From NCBI GenBank assembly GCA_038253135.1, contig JBBSHJ010000017.1, forward strand, positions 1-42,533: 42,533 bases of DNA, written 5' to 3'. How positions within the stretch are numbered: the first letter of the stretch is position 1; each line of letters begins with the position of its first letter. Position numbers and translations under genes: made by a program. The notes below the pieces were generated by a model. That model saw only the letters and a program-made list of their open reading frames with translations. It searched no databases and was not told the origin of the DNA. The DNA is from JBBSHJ01 sp038253135. GTDB taxonomy: Bacteria > Actinomycetota > Actinomycetes > Mycobacteriales > QHCD01. This document shows, piece by piece, positions 17,611 through 27,089 of this stretch.

Positions 17611-18158
17611 GTGCGCCCGGTTCCCCGCGAGGTCCTGCACTTCTCCGAGGACCCGGGGATCCCCCGCTTCGAGCCACACGTTGCGCGGACCGCGCGCCAG
17701 CCCGGCGCCTATGTGTGGGCGGTCGACGCCGATCTCGCGCCGTCGTACTGGTTCCCGCGCCAGTGCCCGCGCGCGCTCGCCTGGGCTACGACGTCGAGCG
17801 CGCCGGCGGATGTGACCGCGATCCTCGGGCCGGGCGGCGCGCGGGTACATGCGATCGAATACGGCTGGCTCGAGGCCATGCGGACCGTTCAGCTCTACGC
17901 CTACCGCTTCGATGCCGCCGATTTCGCGCCCTTCGGCGAGCCTCGCCCGGCCGCTCTCGTCGCGACCCTGCCGGTGGCGCCGCTCGGACGCCCGAGCCGG
18001 TAGGCGATCTCTTCGCCTTGCACGACGAGGCCGGGATCGAGTTACGTGTGCTCGCGCGGCTGTGGCCGTTCTGGGATGCGGTCGTCGCGAGCACGCTCGA
18101 CTTCAGCGGGATCCGGCTGCGTCATGCGCGAGCCCGTGCGCCAGTCACGAGCGGGTAG
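17611..18158 (+). pseudogene. DUF6886-like protein, frameshifted
   Basis: The N-terminal part (GTG 17611 on) reads VLHFSEDPGIPRFEPHVA, then YVWAVDADLAPSYWFPRQCPRAL and IEYGWLEAMRTVQLYAYRF. I recognise this as the DUF6886 pattern, whose function is unknown. The frame stops at TAG 18001-18003. The expected C-terminal part, EPVGDLFALHDEAGIELRVL to GIRLRHARAR, continues in another frame to TAG 18156-18158. A single missing base near 17988-17994, in a run of C and G, would explain the break. It is either a recent pseudogene or a sequencing error. The two frames together would give about 180 residues. Confidence 0.72.
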
Positions 18159-18291
18159 CGCGGTTATCCGCTGATGCCCCCGGCCCGGTTCGCGGCGAAC
18201 TCGGCGCACGTCCACGGGACGCCGGCATGCACATTTGCCGACGGCCGGTTGACCTTCCGGTGACAACGGCCAGCGGTCGAGGTCCGGTCGA

Positions 18292-18297
18292 TAGGCT
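18292..18297 (+). promoter_or_regulatory. Candidate -10 element for pyk (leaderless)
   Basis: TAGGCT fits the actinobacterial TAnnnT -10 consensus and ends six bases before the pyk GTG at 18304. That spacing would place transcription start at or next to the start codon. No convincing -35 box is seen. Confidence 0.45.
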
Positions 18298-18303
18298 GCG
18301 AGG

Positions 18304-19746
<1,443 letters not shown>

Positions 19747-19766
19747 ATCGCTGCGCGCGAGCGACC

Positions 19767-19772
19767 TAAGGT
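19767..19772 (+). promoter_or_regulatory. Candidate -10 element for the thioesterase gene
   Basis: TAAGGT matches TAnnnT and ends seven bases before ATG 19780. As at pyk, this suggests a leaderless transcript starting at the initiation codon. The short gap after pyk (33 bp) means read-through from pyk is also possible. Confidence 0.4.
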
Positions 19773-19779
19773 CGAGCTG

Positions 19780-20682
19780 ATGGGACCGGATATCGCGCCG
19801 TCGGGCCAGGCCGTGGTCGATCAGCTGGTCGGCCTGCTCGACCTGGAGGCCATCGAGGTCGACATCTTCCGCGGCGTGAGCCCGCAGGTGTCGATGCAGC
19901 GCGTCTTCGGTGGCCAGGTCGCCGGTCAGGCATTGGTGGCTGCCGGCCGTACGATCCCGCCGGAGGACAGCGGTCGAGACCGCGCGGTGCACTCGATGCA
20001 CGCGTACTTCCTGCGGCCCGGCGATCCGCTGGTCCCCATCGTCTACACGGTGGACCGGATCCGCGACGGCCGCTCCTTCACCGCGCGCCGCGTTGTGGCG
20101 ATCCAGCACGGCCAGGCCATCTTCAGCCTCTCCGCATCGTTCGCGCGGCCCGAGCCGGGCATCGACCACCAGGACGAGATGCCCGACGTACCGGGTCCCG
20201 AGGTCCTGCCGACGCTGGCGGACCGGATCGCGCCGTACGCCGACCGCCTCGGCGGCTTCGCCCGGCTGCCGCGACCGATCGACATCCGGTACGTCGACGA
20301 CCCGCCGTGGGAGCAGCGACTCGCCGGTCGGCGGGCCGAGGCCCGCAGCCGGGTCTGGATGCGGGCCTCCGGGACCCTTCCGGACGACCCGCTGCTGCAC
20401 GTTTGCGCGCTGACCTTCGCCAGCGACCTCACCCTGCTCGATTCGGTGCTGGTGCGGCACGGCGTGGCGTGGGGTTTCGGCGTCGTCTCGGGCGCCAGCC
20501 TCGACCACGCGATGTGGTTCCACCGGCCGTTCCGGGCGGACGAGTGGCTGCTGTACGACGCGGTGAGCCCGTCGGCGAGCGGCGCCCGTGGCCTGGCGAC
20601 CGGCGCGATCTGGACCCGCGACGGCCGCCGGGTCGTGTCGGTGGTGCAGGAGGGCCTGCTGCGGACGGCGCCGGACCGTTAG
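19780..20682 (+). CDS. tesB: Acyl-CoA thioesterase II (TesB family)
   Basis: This predicted double-hotdog thioesterase hydrolyses acyl-CoA to free fatty acid and CoA. It has 300 residues, close to E. coli TesB (286). Typical segments are RVFGGQVAGQALVAAGRT, HSMHAYFLRPGDP, VDRIRDGRSFTARRV and, near the C-terminus, SLDHAMWFHRPFRADEWLLY and ARGLATGAIWTRDGR. The conserved Asp of the second hotdog (LDHAMWFH) and the Gln-containing GGQVAGQ motif are present. It is cytosolic, with no signal peptide. There is no Shine-Dalgarno site before ATG 19780, in keeping with the -10 box seven bases upstream. Confidence 0.93.
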   Translation: MGPDIAPSGQAVVDQLVGLLDLEAIEVDIFRGVSPQVSMQRVFGGQVAGQALVAAGRTIPPEDSGRDRAVHSMHAYFLRPGDPLVPIVYTVDRIRDGRSFTARRVVAIQHGQAIFSLSASFARPEPGIDHQDEMPDVPGPEVLPTLADRIAPYADRLGGFARLPRPIDIRYVDDPPWEQRLAGRRAEARSRVWMRASGTLPDDPLLHVCALTFASDLTLLDSVLVRHGVAWGFGVVSGASLDHAMWFHRPFRADEWLLYDAVSPSASGARGLATGAIWTRDGRRVVSVVQEGLLRTAPDR

Positions 20683-20713
20683 GCGGCCGGTTCGCGCCCG
20701 TGCTCGAACTCGG

Positions 20714-20787
20714 TGCCCCCGGTGGGATTCGAACCCACACTGGATGGTGTTTGAGACCATTGCCTCTGCCGGTTGGGCTACAGGGGC
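20714..20787 (-). tRNA. tRNA with anticodon CAA (Leu), class I shape
   Basis: A 74-nt cloverleaf is readable on the minus strand. It has a 7-bp acceptor stem (GCCCCTG with CGGGGGC, one wobble), a short D arm with GG in the loop, an anticodon stem ATGGT/ACCAT with loop CTCAAAC, and a 5-bp T stem GTGGG/CCCAC with loop TTCGAAT. The anticodon is CAA, which reads UUG Leu. The variable region is only five bases, whereas bacterial tRNA-Leu normally has a long variable arm. The discriminator base is A, and CCA is not encoded. The fold is convincing; the amino-acid identity is less certain. Confidence 0.85.
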
Positions 20788-20920
20788 GCACGACGCGGTC
20801 GGACAGGGTTCGGAGATCGGCGGCCGGGACGCGCGAGAAGCTTATCCCGCTAGGCTGATCCTCTGCGCACGCCGATGGGCCGGCGCCTGCGTGCGTGCGA
20901 CGAAGGACTGGGAGTACGAC

Positions 20921-21580
20921 GTGAGCGACGAGGCGACGGCCACGAACCCGTCGGGCGGAGACCCTTCGCGGGGTCTGGGCGAGCAGGCGGGCACGGCGCG
21001 CAAGGTCCTCATCGCCGAGGACGAGGCGCTCATCCGGCTCGATCTGAAGGAGATGCTCGAGGAGGAGGGCTACGCCGTCGTCGGCGAGGCCGCCGACGGC
21101 GAGCAGGCCGTGGAGCTGGCCGCGTCCCTGCGCCCGGATCTGGTCGTCCTTGATGTGAAGATGCCGAAGCTGGACGGCATCGGCGCGGCCGAGCGGATCG
21201 CCGCCGAGCGGATCGCGCCGATCGTCATCCTGACCGCCTTCAGCCAGCGCGACCTCGTCGAGCGGGCCCGCGACGCCGGGGCGATGGCCTATATCGTCAA
21301 GCCGTTCGGCAAGAACGACCTGCTGCCGGCCATCGAGATGGCGATCTCCCGCTACGCGGAGATCACCTCGCTGGACGCCGAGGTGGCCGGCCTGCAGGAG
21401 CGGTTGGAGGCGCGCAAGAGCGTCGACCGCGCCAAGGGGGTGCTGATGAGCGATCACGGCATGTCCGAGCCGGACGCCTTTCGCTGGATCCAACGGACCG
21501 CCATGGACCGGCGTACCACCATGCGGGCCGTCGCCGAGACCGTCGTGACATCGGGTATCGACGGCTTCGCACCGGCCTGA
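20921..21580 (+). CDS. pdtaR: Response regulator with ANTAR RNA-binding domain (PdtaR type)
   Basis: This two-component regulator acts on RNA by antitermination rather than on DNA. It has 219 residues. A disordered N-terminus of about 27 residues is followed by the receiver domain (about 28-145), with acidic pair Glu33-Asp34, phospho-acceptor Asp78 in VVLDVKMPK, Thr in VILTAF and Lys in YIVKPFG. The ANTAR domain (about 155-212) includes RKSVDRAKGVLM and EPDAFRWIQRTAMDRR. It resembles Mycobacterium Rv1626, whose partner kinase is PdtaS; no kinase is present in this window. GTG 20921 follows GGGAG. The tRNA upstream is on the opposite strand, so the promoters are divergent. Confidence 0.94.
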   Translation: MSDEATATNPSGGDPSRGLGEQAGTARKVLIAEDEALIRLDLKEMLEEEGYAVVGEAADGEQAVELAASLRPDLVVLDVKMPKLDGIGAAERIAAERIAPIVILTAFSQRDLVERARDAGAMAYIVKPFGKNDLLPAIEMAISRYAEITSLDAEVAGLQERLEARKSVDRAKGVLMSDHGMSEPDAFRWIQRTAMDRRTTMRAVAETVVTSGIDGFAPA

Positions 21581-21693
21581 CCCGCTCCGATGGGCGCGGT
21601 ACGCCGGCGCCGTTATGTTTCGGCGCGGTGAGCGCCTGGCACAAGAGTTGTAACAAAGTGTGTGTCGCGCGGTCATCACCCGCCCCACCGGAT

Positions 21694-21699
21694 TAGTGT
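21694..21699 (+). promoter_or_regulatory. Candidate -10 element for the liv operon
   Basis: TAGTGT fits TAnnnT and would give a leader of about 105 bases before livJ. A GTAACAAAG motif lies at 21650-21658, about 36 bases further upstream, at the usual distance for an activator or -35 region. No good -35 box is visible. Confidence 0.35.
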
Positions 21700-21808
21700 T
21701 TGCCCGCATCCGGATTGTTCATGGACCTGGCCGATCCGGATGACTCGCGTCGGCACAACGGTGCCGGCGGCTCGATGCCGGCCCGGCCGGTGATGGGGAG
21801 GCAGAGAC

Positions 21809-22987
21809 GTGACGAGATCCCGCGTGATGCGGTCGATGGGGGTCATCGGGCTGGTCGCCGCGATGTCCGTCCTCGGCGTGGCGTGTGGCAACAGCAAGAG
21901 CGGTGGGAACGGTGGGAGCGGCGGGTCGACAATCGCCTTCATGGGCGCCGGGACCGGACCGGACGCGCAGCTCGGCATCAACATCTCCAACGGCGCCCAG
22001 CTGGCTTTCAACCAGTGGACGAGCAAGGACAAGAAGAAGTACACCTTCACGAAGTACGACACCCAGGGCGATCCGACGCAGGCCAGCTCGCAGGCGAAGA
22101 AGGTCGTGCAGGACAAGGCGCTCGTCGTCATCGGTCCGGCGTTCTCCGGCGAGTCCAAGACCGCGGACCCGATCCTGGAGAAGGCCAAGATCCCGAGCAT
22201 CTCCGCGTCGGCGACGGCGGTGTCCCTGGCCCACCAGGGCTTCAAGTACTGGCACCGGATCCTGTCCAACGACGACGTGCAGGGACCGGGTGACGCCGAC
22301 TTCATGGTCAAGACGCTCGGCGCGAAGAAGGTCGCCGTGATCGACGACCAGAGCGAGTATGGCAAGGGCCTCGGCGACGCCGTCCGCGGTCAGCTCAAGA
22401 AGGACAACGTCACGGTCAGCCCGAGCGGCACCCTCGATCCCAAGGGCACCGACTACTCGACGACGGTCAACCAGATCAAGGCGGCCAATCCCGACACGAT
22501 CTTCTTCGCGGGCTACTACTCGGCCGCGGCGAAGCTGGTCAAGCAGTTGCGCAAGGCCGGGGTCAAGGGCCATTTCGTCTCCGGTGACGGATCTCAGGAC
22601 GAGAAACTCGCCACGCAGGCGGGTACGGCAGCCAACGGCGCCCTCCTCTCGTGCACCTGCTCGCTCGCGGTCGGCTCCAGTGACCCGGCGGCGCAGAAGT
22701 TCGAGGCGGCGTACAAGGCGGCCTACCACACCGAGCCGTCGACGTATTCGGCCGAGGGCTTCGACACGATGAACATCATCTTGCAGGCGATCGACAAGGG
22801 CAACACGACGTCGGCGAAGATCAACGAATATCTGAAGACTCTCGACTACAAGGGTGTCTCCAAGCCGATCAAGTTCACCGACACCGGCGAGCTCGCCGGA
22901 AACCTGCTCTTCTTCACCGAGATCGTCAACGGCAAGCTCAAGTTCCTCGGCGACGCCAAGAGCTCGAAGCCGGTAAACGGCGGTTGA
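21809..22987 (+). CDS. livJ: Branched-chain amino acid binding lipoprotein
   Basis: This is the extracellular receptor of the LIV ABC importer, with 392 residues. The signal peptide ends in the lipobox VLGVAC, so it should be a lipid-anchored protein modified by Lgt. After a short Gly/Ser linker the Peripla_BP_6 fold begins (IAFMGAGTGPDAQLG). Typical segments include LVVIGPAFSGESKTADPIL, IPSISASATAV, VAVIDDQSEYGKGL and IFFAGYYSAAAKLV. GTG 21809 is preceded by GGGGAGGCAGAGAC. It is the first of five genes in the operon; livH starts 98 bp downstream. The ligand is presumed to be Leu/Ile/Val, though some family members bind other amino acids or amides. Confidence 0.93.
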   Translation: MTRSRVMRSMGVIGLVAAMSVLGVACGNSKSGGNGGSGGSTIAFMGAGTGPDAQLGINISNGAQLAFNQWTSKDKKKYTFTKYDTQGDPTQASSQAKKVVQDKALVVIGPAFSGESKTADPILEKAKIPSISASATAVSLAHQGFKYWHRILSNDDVQGPGDADFMVKTLGAKKVAVIDDQSEYGKGLGDAVRGQLKKDNVTVSPSGTLDPKGTDYSTTVNQIKAANPDTIFFAGYYSAAAKLVKQLRKAGVKGHFVSGDGSQDEKLATQAGTAANGALLSCTCSLAVGSSDPAAQKFEAAYKAAYHTEPSTYSAEGFDTMNIILQAIDKGNTTSAKINEYLKTLDYKGVSKPIKFTDTGELAGNLLFFTEIVNGKLKFLGDAKSSKPVNGG

Positions 22988-23085
22988 TCGGCTCGTACGT
23001 CTGAGCTCGGACTGGTGGATGCGTCCCGCGGCGCCCGACGCCGCGGGACGCACCGCACCATGTGGGACAGGACGAGGAGCCTACG

Positions 23086-24015
23086 GTGCATTCGCTGAAC
23101 TTCTGGCCGTCGACGGTGGACGGCCTCACGCTGGGCGCGATCTACGCCCTTATCGCCTTGGGCTACACGCTGGTCTACGGCGTGCTGCGGTTGATCAACT
23201 TCGCGCACTCCGAAGTCTTCATGGTCGGCACGTTCGCGATGCTGTTCACCCTCAACGGGTTGGGCATCAACAAGCAGGAGACCGGGATCGCTCTCGTCGG
23301 CCTGTTGCTGCTGTCCCTCGTGGTGTCAGCGGCGGCGTCCGGTGCGACGGCGGTCATCGTCGAATTCGTCGCCTACCGGCCGCTGCGCAAACACGGATCG
23401 TCCAAGCTGGCCGCCCTCATCTCGGCGATCGGCGCGTCCTTCTTCCTCCAGGAGGTCTTTGCGCTGCGCTACGGACGCGACCAGCGGGGGTTCCCCGACA
23501 TGATGAGCGACCCGACGCTTTTCACCATCGGCGGCTCCGAGGTGAACCTGTCCAAGGTGCTGGTGTTCTTCGGCGCGATCATCATGATGGTGTTGCTCGA
23601 CCTGTTCGTGAACGGCTCGCGTCTGGGACGGGGGATCCGGGCCACGGCTCAGGATCCGGAGACGGCTGTGCTGATGGGCGTGAACATCGACCGCGTCATC
23701 ATGCTCACCTTCCTCGTCGGTGGCCTGATGGCAGGTGCGGGTGCGATGCTTTTCGGCATCCGGTTCGGGATCACGCAGTACAACGTGGGTTTCCTGCTCG
23801 GCATCAAGGCCTTCACCGCTGCCGTTCTGGGTGGCATCGGCAACATCCGCGGCGCGCTCCTCGGCGGGCTGCTGCTCGGACTGGTGGAGAGCTATGGAGC
23901 CAGCGTGCTGGGCTCTGAATGGAAGGACGTCGTTTCCTTCGTGCTGCTGATCCTGGTCCTGATGTTCCGGCCGACCGGACTGCTCGGCGAGCGACTCATG
24001 AGGGCGCGGGCATGA
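23086..24015 (+). CDS. livH: Branched-chain amino acid ABC permease LivH
   Basis: This is the first membrane subunit of the LIV importer, with 309 residues and about eight hydrophobic segments. The N-terminal family pattern STVDGLTLGAIYALIALGYTLVYGVLRLINFAHSE is clear when read in parts (GAIYALIALGYTLVYG, then LRLINFAHSE). The coupling loop reads GIRATAQDPETAVLMGVN, and the C-terminus carries KAFTAAVLGGIGNIRGALLG. GTG 23086 is chosen because GAGGAG (23073-23078) lies seven bases before it; an upstream in-frame ATG 23062 is less likely. The stop overlaps the livM ATG by four bases. Confidence 0.95.
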   Translation: MHSLNFWPSTVDGLTLGAIYALIALGYTLVYGVLRLINFAHSEVFMVGTFAMLFTLNGLGINKQETGIALVGLLLLSLVVSAAASGATAVIVEFVAYRPLRKHGSSKLAALISAIGASFFLQEVFALRYGRDQRGFPDMMSDPTLFTIGGSEVNLSKVLVFFGAIIMMVLLDLFVNGSRLGRGIRATAQDPETAVLMGVNIDRVIMLTFLVGGLMAGAGAMLFGIRFGITQYNVGFLLGIKAFTAAVLGGIGNIRGALLGGLLLGLVESYGASVLGSEWKDVVSFVLLILVLMFRPTGLLGERLMRARA

Positions 24016-25148
24016 ATCTCACGGCGTGGCGGTCACTGCTGCCTTCCATCGACGTCCTGGGACCCCTCAGCCGGTTCTGGGCGCGAACGCCGGGCCCGCT
24101 GCGCATCGTGGTCTACGTGCTGCTCGTTGTCGGCGCTCTGGTCCTGCCGGCGCAGAGCATCGGATCATTCATGTCGCCGCAATCCGACTGGTCGGCGATC
24201 CTGTTCTATCCGATCGGCATCTACATCCTGCTCGCCATCGGGCTCAATGTCGTCGTCGGCCAGGCCGGTCTGCTCGACCTCGGCTACGTCGCCTTCTTCG
24301 CCATCGGCGGCTACGCCATGGCTAAGATCGGCGTCGCGCTGAAGTGGGATTTCTGGATCATCCTGCCGGTGGGAATCCTCATCGCCGCCGCGGCGGGCGT
24401 GATCCTCGGCGCCCCGACGCTGCGCCTGCGCGGCGACTATCTCGCCATCGTGACGCTCGGTTTCGGCGAGATCATCAGGATCACGGCGAACAACCTGGCC
24501 TTCACCGGCGGACCTCGTGGCATCTCGCCGATTCCGACCCCGCCGTCAGCTCCGAATGTCACCCTAGGCGGCGTGCACATCTTCGACTTCGGTGGCATCG
24601 ACACGCGCCCGTTCTACTACCTCGTGGTCGTGCTCATCGTGCTGGCGATCATCCTGGTCAAACGGCTCGAACGCAGCCGGGTCGGCCGGGCCTGGGCCGC
24701 CATCCGGGAAGACGAGGACGCGGCCGAGGTCATGGGCGTCCCGACGTTCAAATACAAGCTGTGGGCGTTTGCGATCGGCGCGTCCTTCGGAGGGGCCGCC
24801 GGTGTCCTCTTCGCCTCGCAGACGACGTCGATCACACCGGACAACTTCCCGTTCCTGCTGTCGATGTACATCCTGTGCTCGGTCGTCCTCGGCGGATCAG
24901 GCAACCTGCTCGGCGTCATCGCCGGCGCGTTCCTCGTGGCCTGGCTGCCTGAGCGGTTCCGTGGGCTTGCCGACTACCGCACCCTTGCCTTCGGCGCCGC
25001 CCTGGTGCTCATGATGGTGCTCCGGCCCGAGGGACTCCTCCCGTCACGACGCCGAAAGGCCGAGCTGGCCGAAGGAACGGGCGGTATGGGAGCGCTCGGC
25101 GGCGAGGTCGCCAGTGCGGCGGCGCAGTCCAAAGGGATGGACGAGTGA
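24012..25148 (+). CDS. livM: Branched-chain amino acid ABC permease LivM
   Basis: This is the second membrane subunit of the LIV importer, with 378 residues. An N-terminal region of about 75 residues containing one membrane segment comes before the conserved domain, YILLAIGLNVVVGQAGLLDL. The signature regions APTLRLRGDYLAIVTLGFGE and RAWAAIREDEDAAEVMGV are present. ATG 24012 overlaps the livH stop as ATGA, which fixes the start. It overlaps livG by four bases (GTGA). The C-terminal tail is charged and cytoplasmic. Confidence 0.95.
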   Translation: MNLTAWRSLLPSIDVLGPLSRFWARTPGPLRIVVYVLLVVGALVLPAQSIGSFMSPQSDWSAILFYPIGIYILLAIGLNVVVGQAGLLDLGYVAFFAIGGYAMAKIGVALKWDFWIILPVGILIAAAAGVILGAPTLRLRGDYLAIVTLGFGEIIRITANNLAFTGGPRGISPIPTPPSAPNVTLGGVHIFDFGGIDTRPFYYLVVVLIVLAIILVKRLERSRVGRAWAAIREDEDAAEVMGVPTFKYKLWAFAIGASFGGAAGVLFASQTTSITPDNFPFLLSMYILCSVVLGGSGNLLGVIAGAFLVAWLPERFRGLADYRTLAFGAALVLMMVLRPEGLLPSRRRKAELAEGTGGMGALGGEVASAAAQSKGMDE

Positions 25149-25963
25149 CCGAGCCCGCGCCCGACCAGCCGATGCCCACCGCGTCCCCTCCGGAGGTGCT
25201 GCTCGAGCTCAGCGGTGTCCTGCAGCGCTTCGGCGGCGTCACCGCGCTCAACGACGTATCGCTGCGGATCAATGCCGGGTTGATCTTCTCGCTGATCGGC
25301 CCCAATGGCGCCGGCAAGACGACGATATTCAACCTGATCACCGGCGTCTACCGGCCCACGCGTGGCGAAATATCCTTTGCGGGCCAGCAGATCTCTGGTC
25401 TCAAGCCCCACCAGATCACTCGGCACGGTGTCGCCCGCACGTTCCAGAACATCCGGTTGTTCGACAACATGAGTGCGACGGAAAACCTTCTTGTCGGCAC
25501 CGATTCACGGCACCGGTCGAGCGTTGTCGGCGCGACATTCGGACTCTCGCGATTCCGGACCGAAGAGCGATCGGCCCGCACCGAAGCGTCGGCGCTGCTG
25601 GATTTCGTGGGCATCGGCCGAGTGGCCGACGAGACCGCGAAATCGCTGGCGTACGGCGACCAGCGCCGGCTCGAGATCGCCCGCGCGCTGGCGACTCAGC
25701 CACGGATGTTGCTCCTCGACGAGCCGGCCGCCGGCATGAATCCAGCCGAGAAGGACTCGCTGCAGACCCTGATCCGCCGGATCCGGGACACCGGGGTGAC
25801 GGTATTCCTCATCGAGCACGACATGAGCGTCGTGATGCGCATCAGCGACACCGTCGCCGTACTGGATTTCGGCGAGAAGATAGCCGAGGGGGCGCCGGCC
25901 GACGTGCAGCGTGATCCGCGCGTCATCGAGGCCTACCTTGGAGCGCCGAACGATGCTGCTTGA
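25145..25963 (+). CDS. livG: Branched-chain amino acid ABC ATPase LivG
   Basis: One of two ATPases that power the LIV importer, with 272 residues. Walker A GPNGAGKTT, Q-loop region VARTFQNIRLFDNM (characteristic of LivG), signature LAYGDQRRLEIARAL, Walker B MLLLDEPAAGMNP and switch LIEHDM are all intact. GTG 25145 lies in the livM stop (GTGA overlap). It overlaps livF by 11 bases. It acts on the cytoplasmic face with LivF as a heterodimer. Confidence 0.96.
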   Translation: MTEPAPDQPMPTASPPEVLLELSGVLQRFGGVTALNDVSLRINAGLIFSLIGPNGAGKTTIFNLITGVYRPTRGEISFAGQQISGLKPHQITRHGVARTFQNIRLFDNMSATENLLVGTDSRHRSSVVGATFGLSRFRTEERSARTEASALLDFVGIGRVADETAKSLAYGDQRRLEIARALATQPRMLLLDEPAAGMNPAEKDSLQTLIRRIRDTGVTVFLIEHDMSVVMRISDTVAVLDFGEKIAEGAPADVQRDPRVIEAYLGAPNDAA

Positions 25964-26693
25964 GATCGATGACCTGCACGTCAGCTACGGCAAGATCGAA
26001 GCCATCAAGGGCATCTCGATCCGGGTCGACGAGCGGGAAATCGTCACCTTGATCGGCGCCAACGGAGCCGGCAAGACAACGACCCTGAAGACCGTGTCCG
26101 GCCTCGTACGCGCTGCGTCCGGACGCATCACCTTCGACGGCGAGGACATCACCGGCGTGCCGGGGCACAAGCGCGTCCACCGTGGACTGTGCCAGGTGCC
26201 GGAAGGCCGCGGCGTCTTCCCCGGCATGACGGTGCAGGAAAATCTAGACATGGGCAGCTATGCGAGGGGTCGGGGCGACAAGGCCTCATTGGACCGCGTC
26301 TTCACCCTCTTCCCGAGGCTGGCCGAGCGGCGACGCCAACAGGGCGGCACGCTCTCCGGAGGGGAGCAGCAGATGCTGGCGATCGGCCGGGCATTGATGT
26401 CCGATCCCAAATTGCTGCTGCTCGACGAGCCGTCGATGGGACTGGCCCCGCTCATGGCGCAGCAGATCTTCAGGATCCTGAGGGAGATCAACGACCTGGG
26501 GACCACCGTCCTGCTGGTCGAGCAGAATGCCGTGCAGGCGCTCGGCCTGTCGGATCGGGCCTACGTGCTCGAGACCGGCGCGGTGGTCTCGTCCGGGCCG
26601 GCCGCCTCCGTCCTGGATGATCCGACGCTTCGTTCGGCCTATCTTGGCGCTGATCTGGGCGGGCCGCCGGCCGCTGCATCGCCCGACGGCTGA
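25953..26693 (+). CDS. livF: Branched-chain amino acid ABC ATPase LivF
   Basis: The second ATPase of the LIV importer and the last operon gene, with 246 residues. Walker A GANGAGKTT, the LivF-like Q-loop region CQVPEGRGVFPGMTV, signature LSGGEQQMLAIGRAL, Walker B LLLLDEPSMGLAP and switch LVEQN are present. ATG 25953 is preferred because MLLEIDDLHVSYG is the usual LivF N-terminus; it overlaps livG by 11 bases. Immediately after its stop lies a fragment of an unrelated permease gene. Confidence 0.96.
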   Translation: MLLEIDDLHVSYGKIEAIKGISIRVDEREIVTLIGANGAGKTTTLKTVSGLVRAASGRITFDGEDITGVPGHKRVHRGLCQVPEGRGVFPGMTVQENLDMGSYARGRGDKASLDRVFTLFPRLAERRRQQGGTLSGGEQQMLAIGRALMSDPKLLLLDEPSMGLAPLMAQQIFRILREINDLGTTVLLVEQNAVQALGLSDRAYVLETGAVVSSGPAASVLDDPTLRSAYLGADLGGPPAAASPDG

Positions 26694-26712
26694 GCGGCGG
26701 CATCCCGGCTGG

Positions 26713-26911
26713 CTGCCGAAGATCCTGCTGGCTGATGCGGTCATCTCACCGGCCGACACCGGTTTGATCTACACGACCGCGACGACACGGCTGTCCTACG
26801 CCATGGCCCGGAACAAGAATGCCCCGGACGTGCTCGCCACAACCTCGAAGCGGAACGTACGGTCAGACCCACAACATCCCGCTCGGGTGGGGGTTTGCGG
26901 TGACGTTCGGG
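26713..26911 (+). pseudogene. Fragment of an APC-type amino acid permease gene
   Basis: Within the 396-bp gap after livF, the frame from 26713 reads LPKILLADAVISPADTG, then LIYTTATTRLSYAMARNKNAP. That is the pattern of an internal helix and loop of APC-family amino acid permeases. Near 26860 the frame changes and HNIPLGWGFAVTFG may continue it. There is no start, no full transport core and no open frame, so this is a remnant of about 65 residues out of a normal 450-550. The rest of the gap (26912-27089) holds a palindrome at 27017-27030 and nothing else I can name. Identification is by pattern only. Confidence 0.6.
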
Positions 26912-27016
26912 CGAAGCGTGATCATCCGCCGCCGAATAACCCGACCGGCCGCGGCGTACTGGCACCTGGCCCGCGGCCGGGCGCCGTCCGGAGGCACGGG
27001 TAACGTTTTGTCCACT

Positions 27017-27030
27017 GACACGCTAGTGTC
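27017..27030. promoter_or_regulatory. Palindrome, possible operator for the GNAT gene
   Basis: GACAC (27017-27021) and GTGTC (27026-27030) flank GCTA. It covers a possible -10 box TAGTGT (27024-27029), about 60 bases before the start codon at 27090. Spaced GACAC/GTGTC palindromes are typical of TetR-family operators, but no TetR gene is nearby. Confidence 0.35.
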
Positions 27031-27089
27031 TTGCCAGCGAAGCATGGGGGATCGCGGCAGTTCGGGTTCAGGTTCCATCCGGAGGCGGC

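Noticed and set aside
20588..20920. N-terminal extension of the ANTAR regulator
   Set aside because: The open frame runs back through the tRNA and into the thioesterase gene; GTG 20921 with GGGAG gives the expected protein.
21600..21680. GlnR-type nitrogen box near livJ
   Set aside because: GTAAC is present at 21650, but the second half-site GAAAC is missing at the required spacing.
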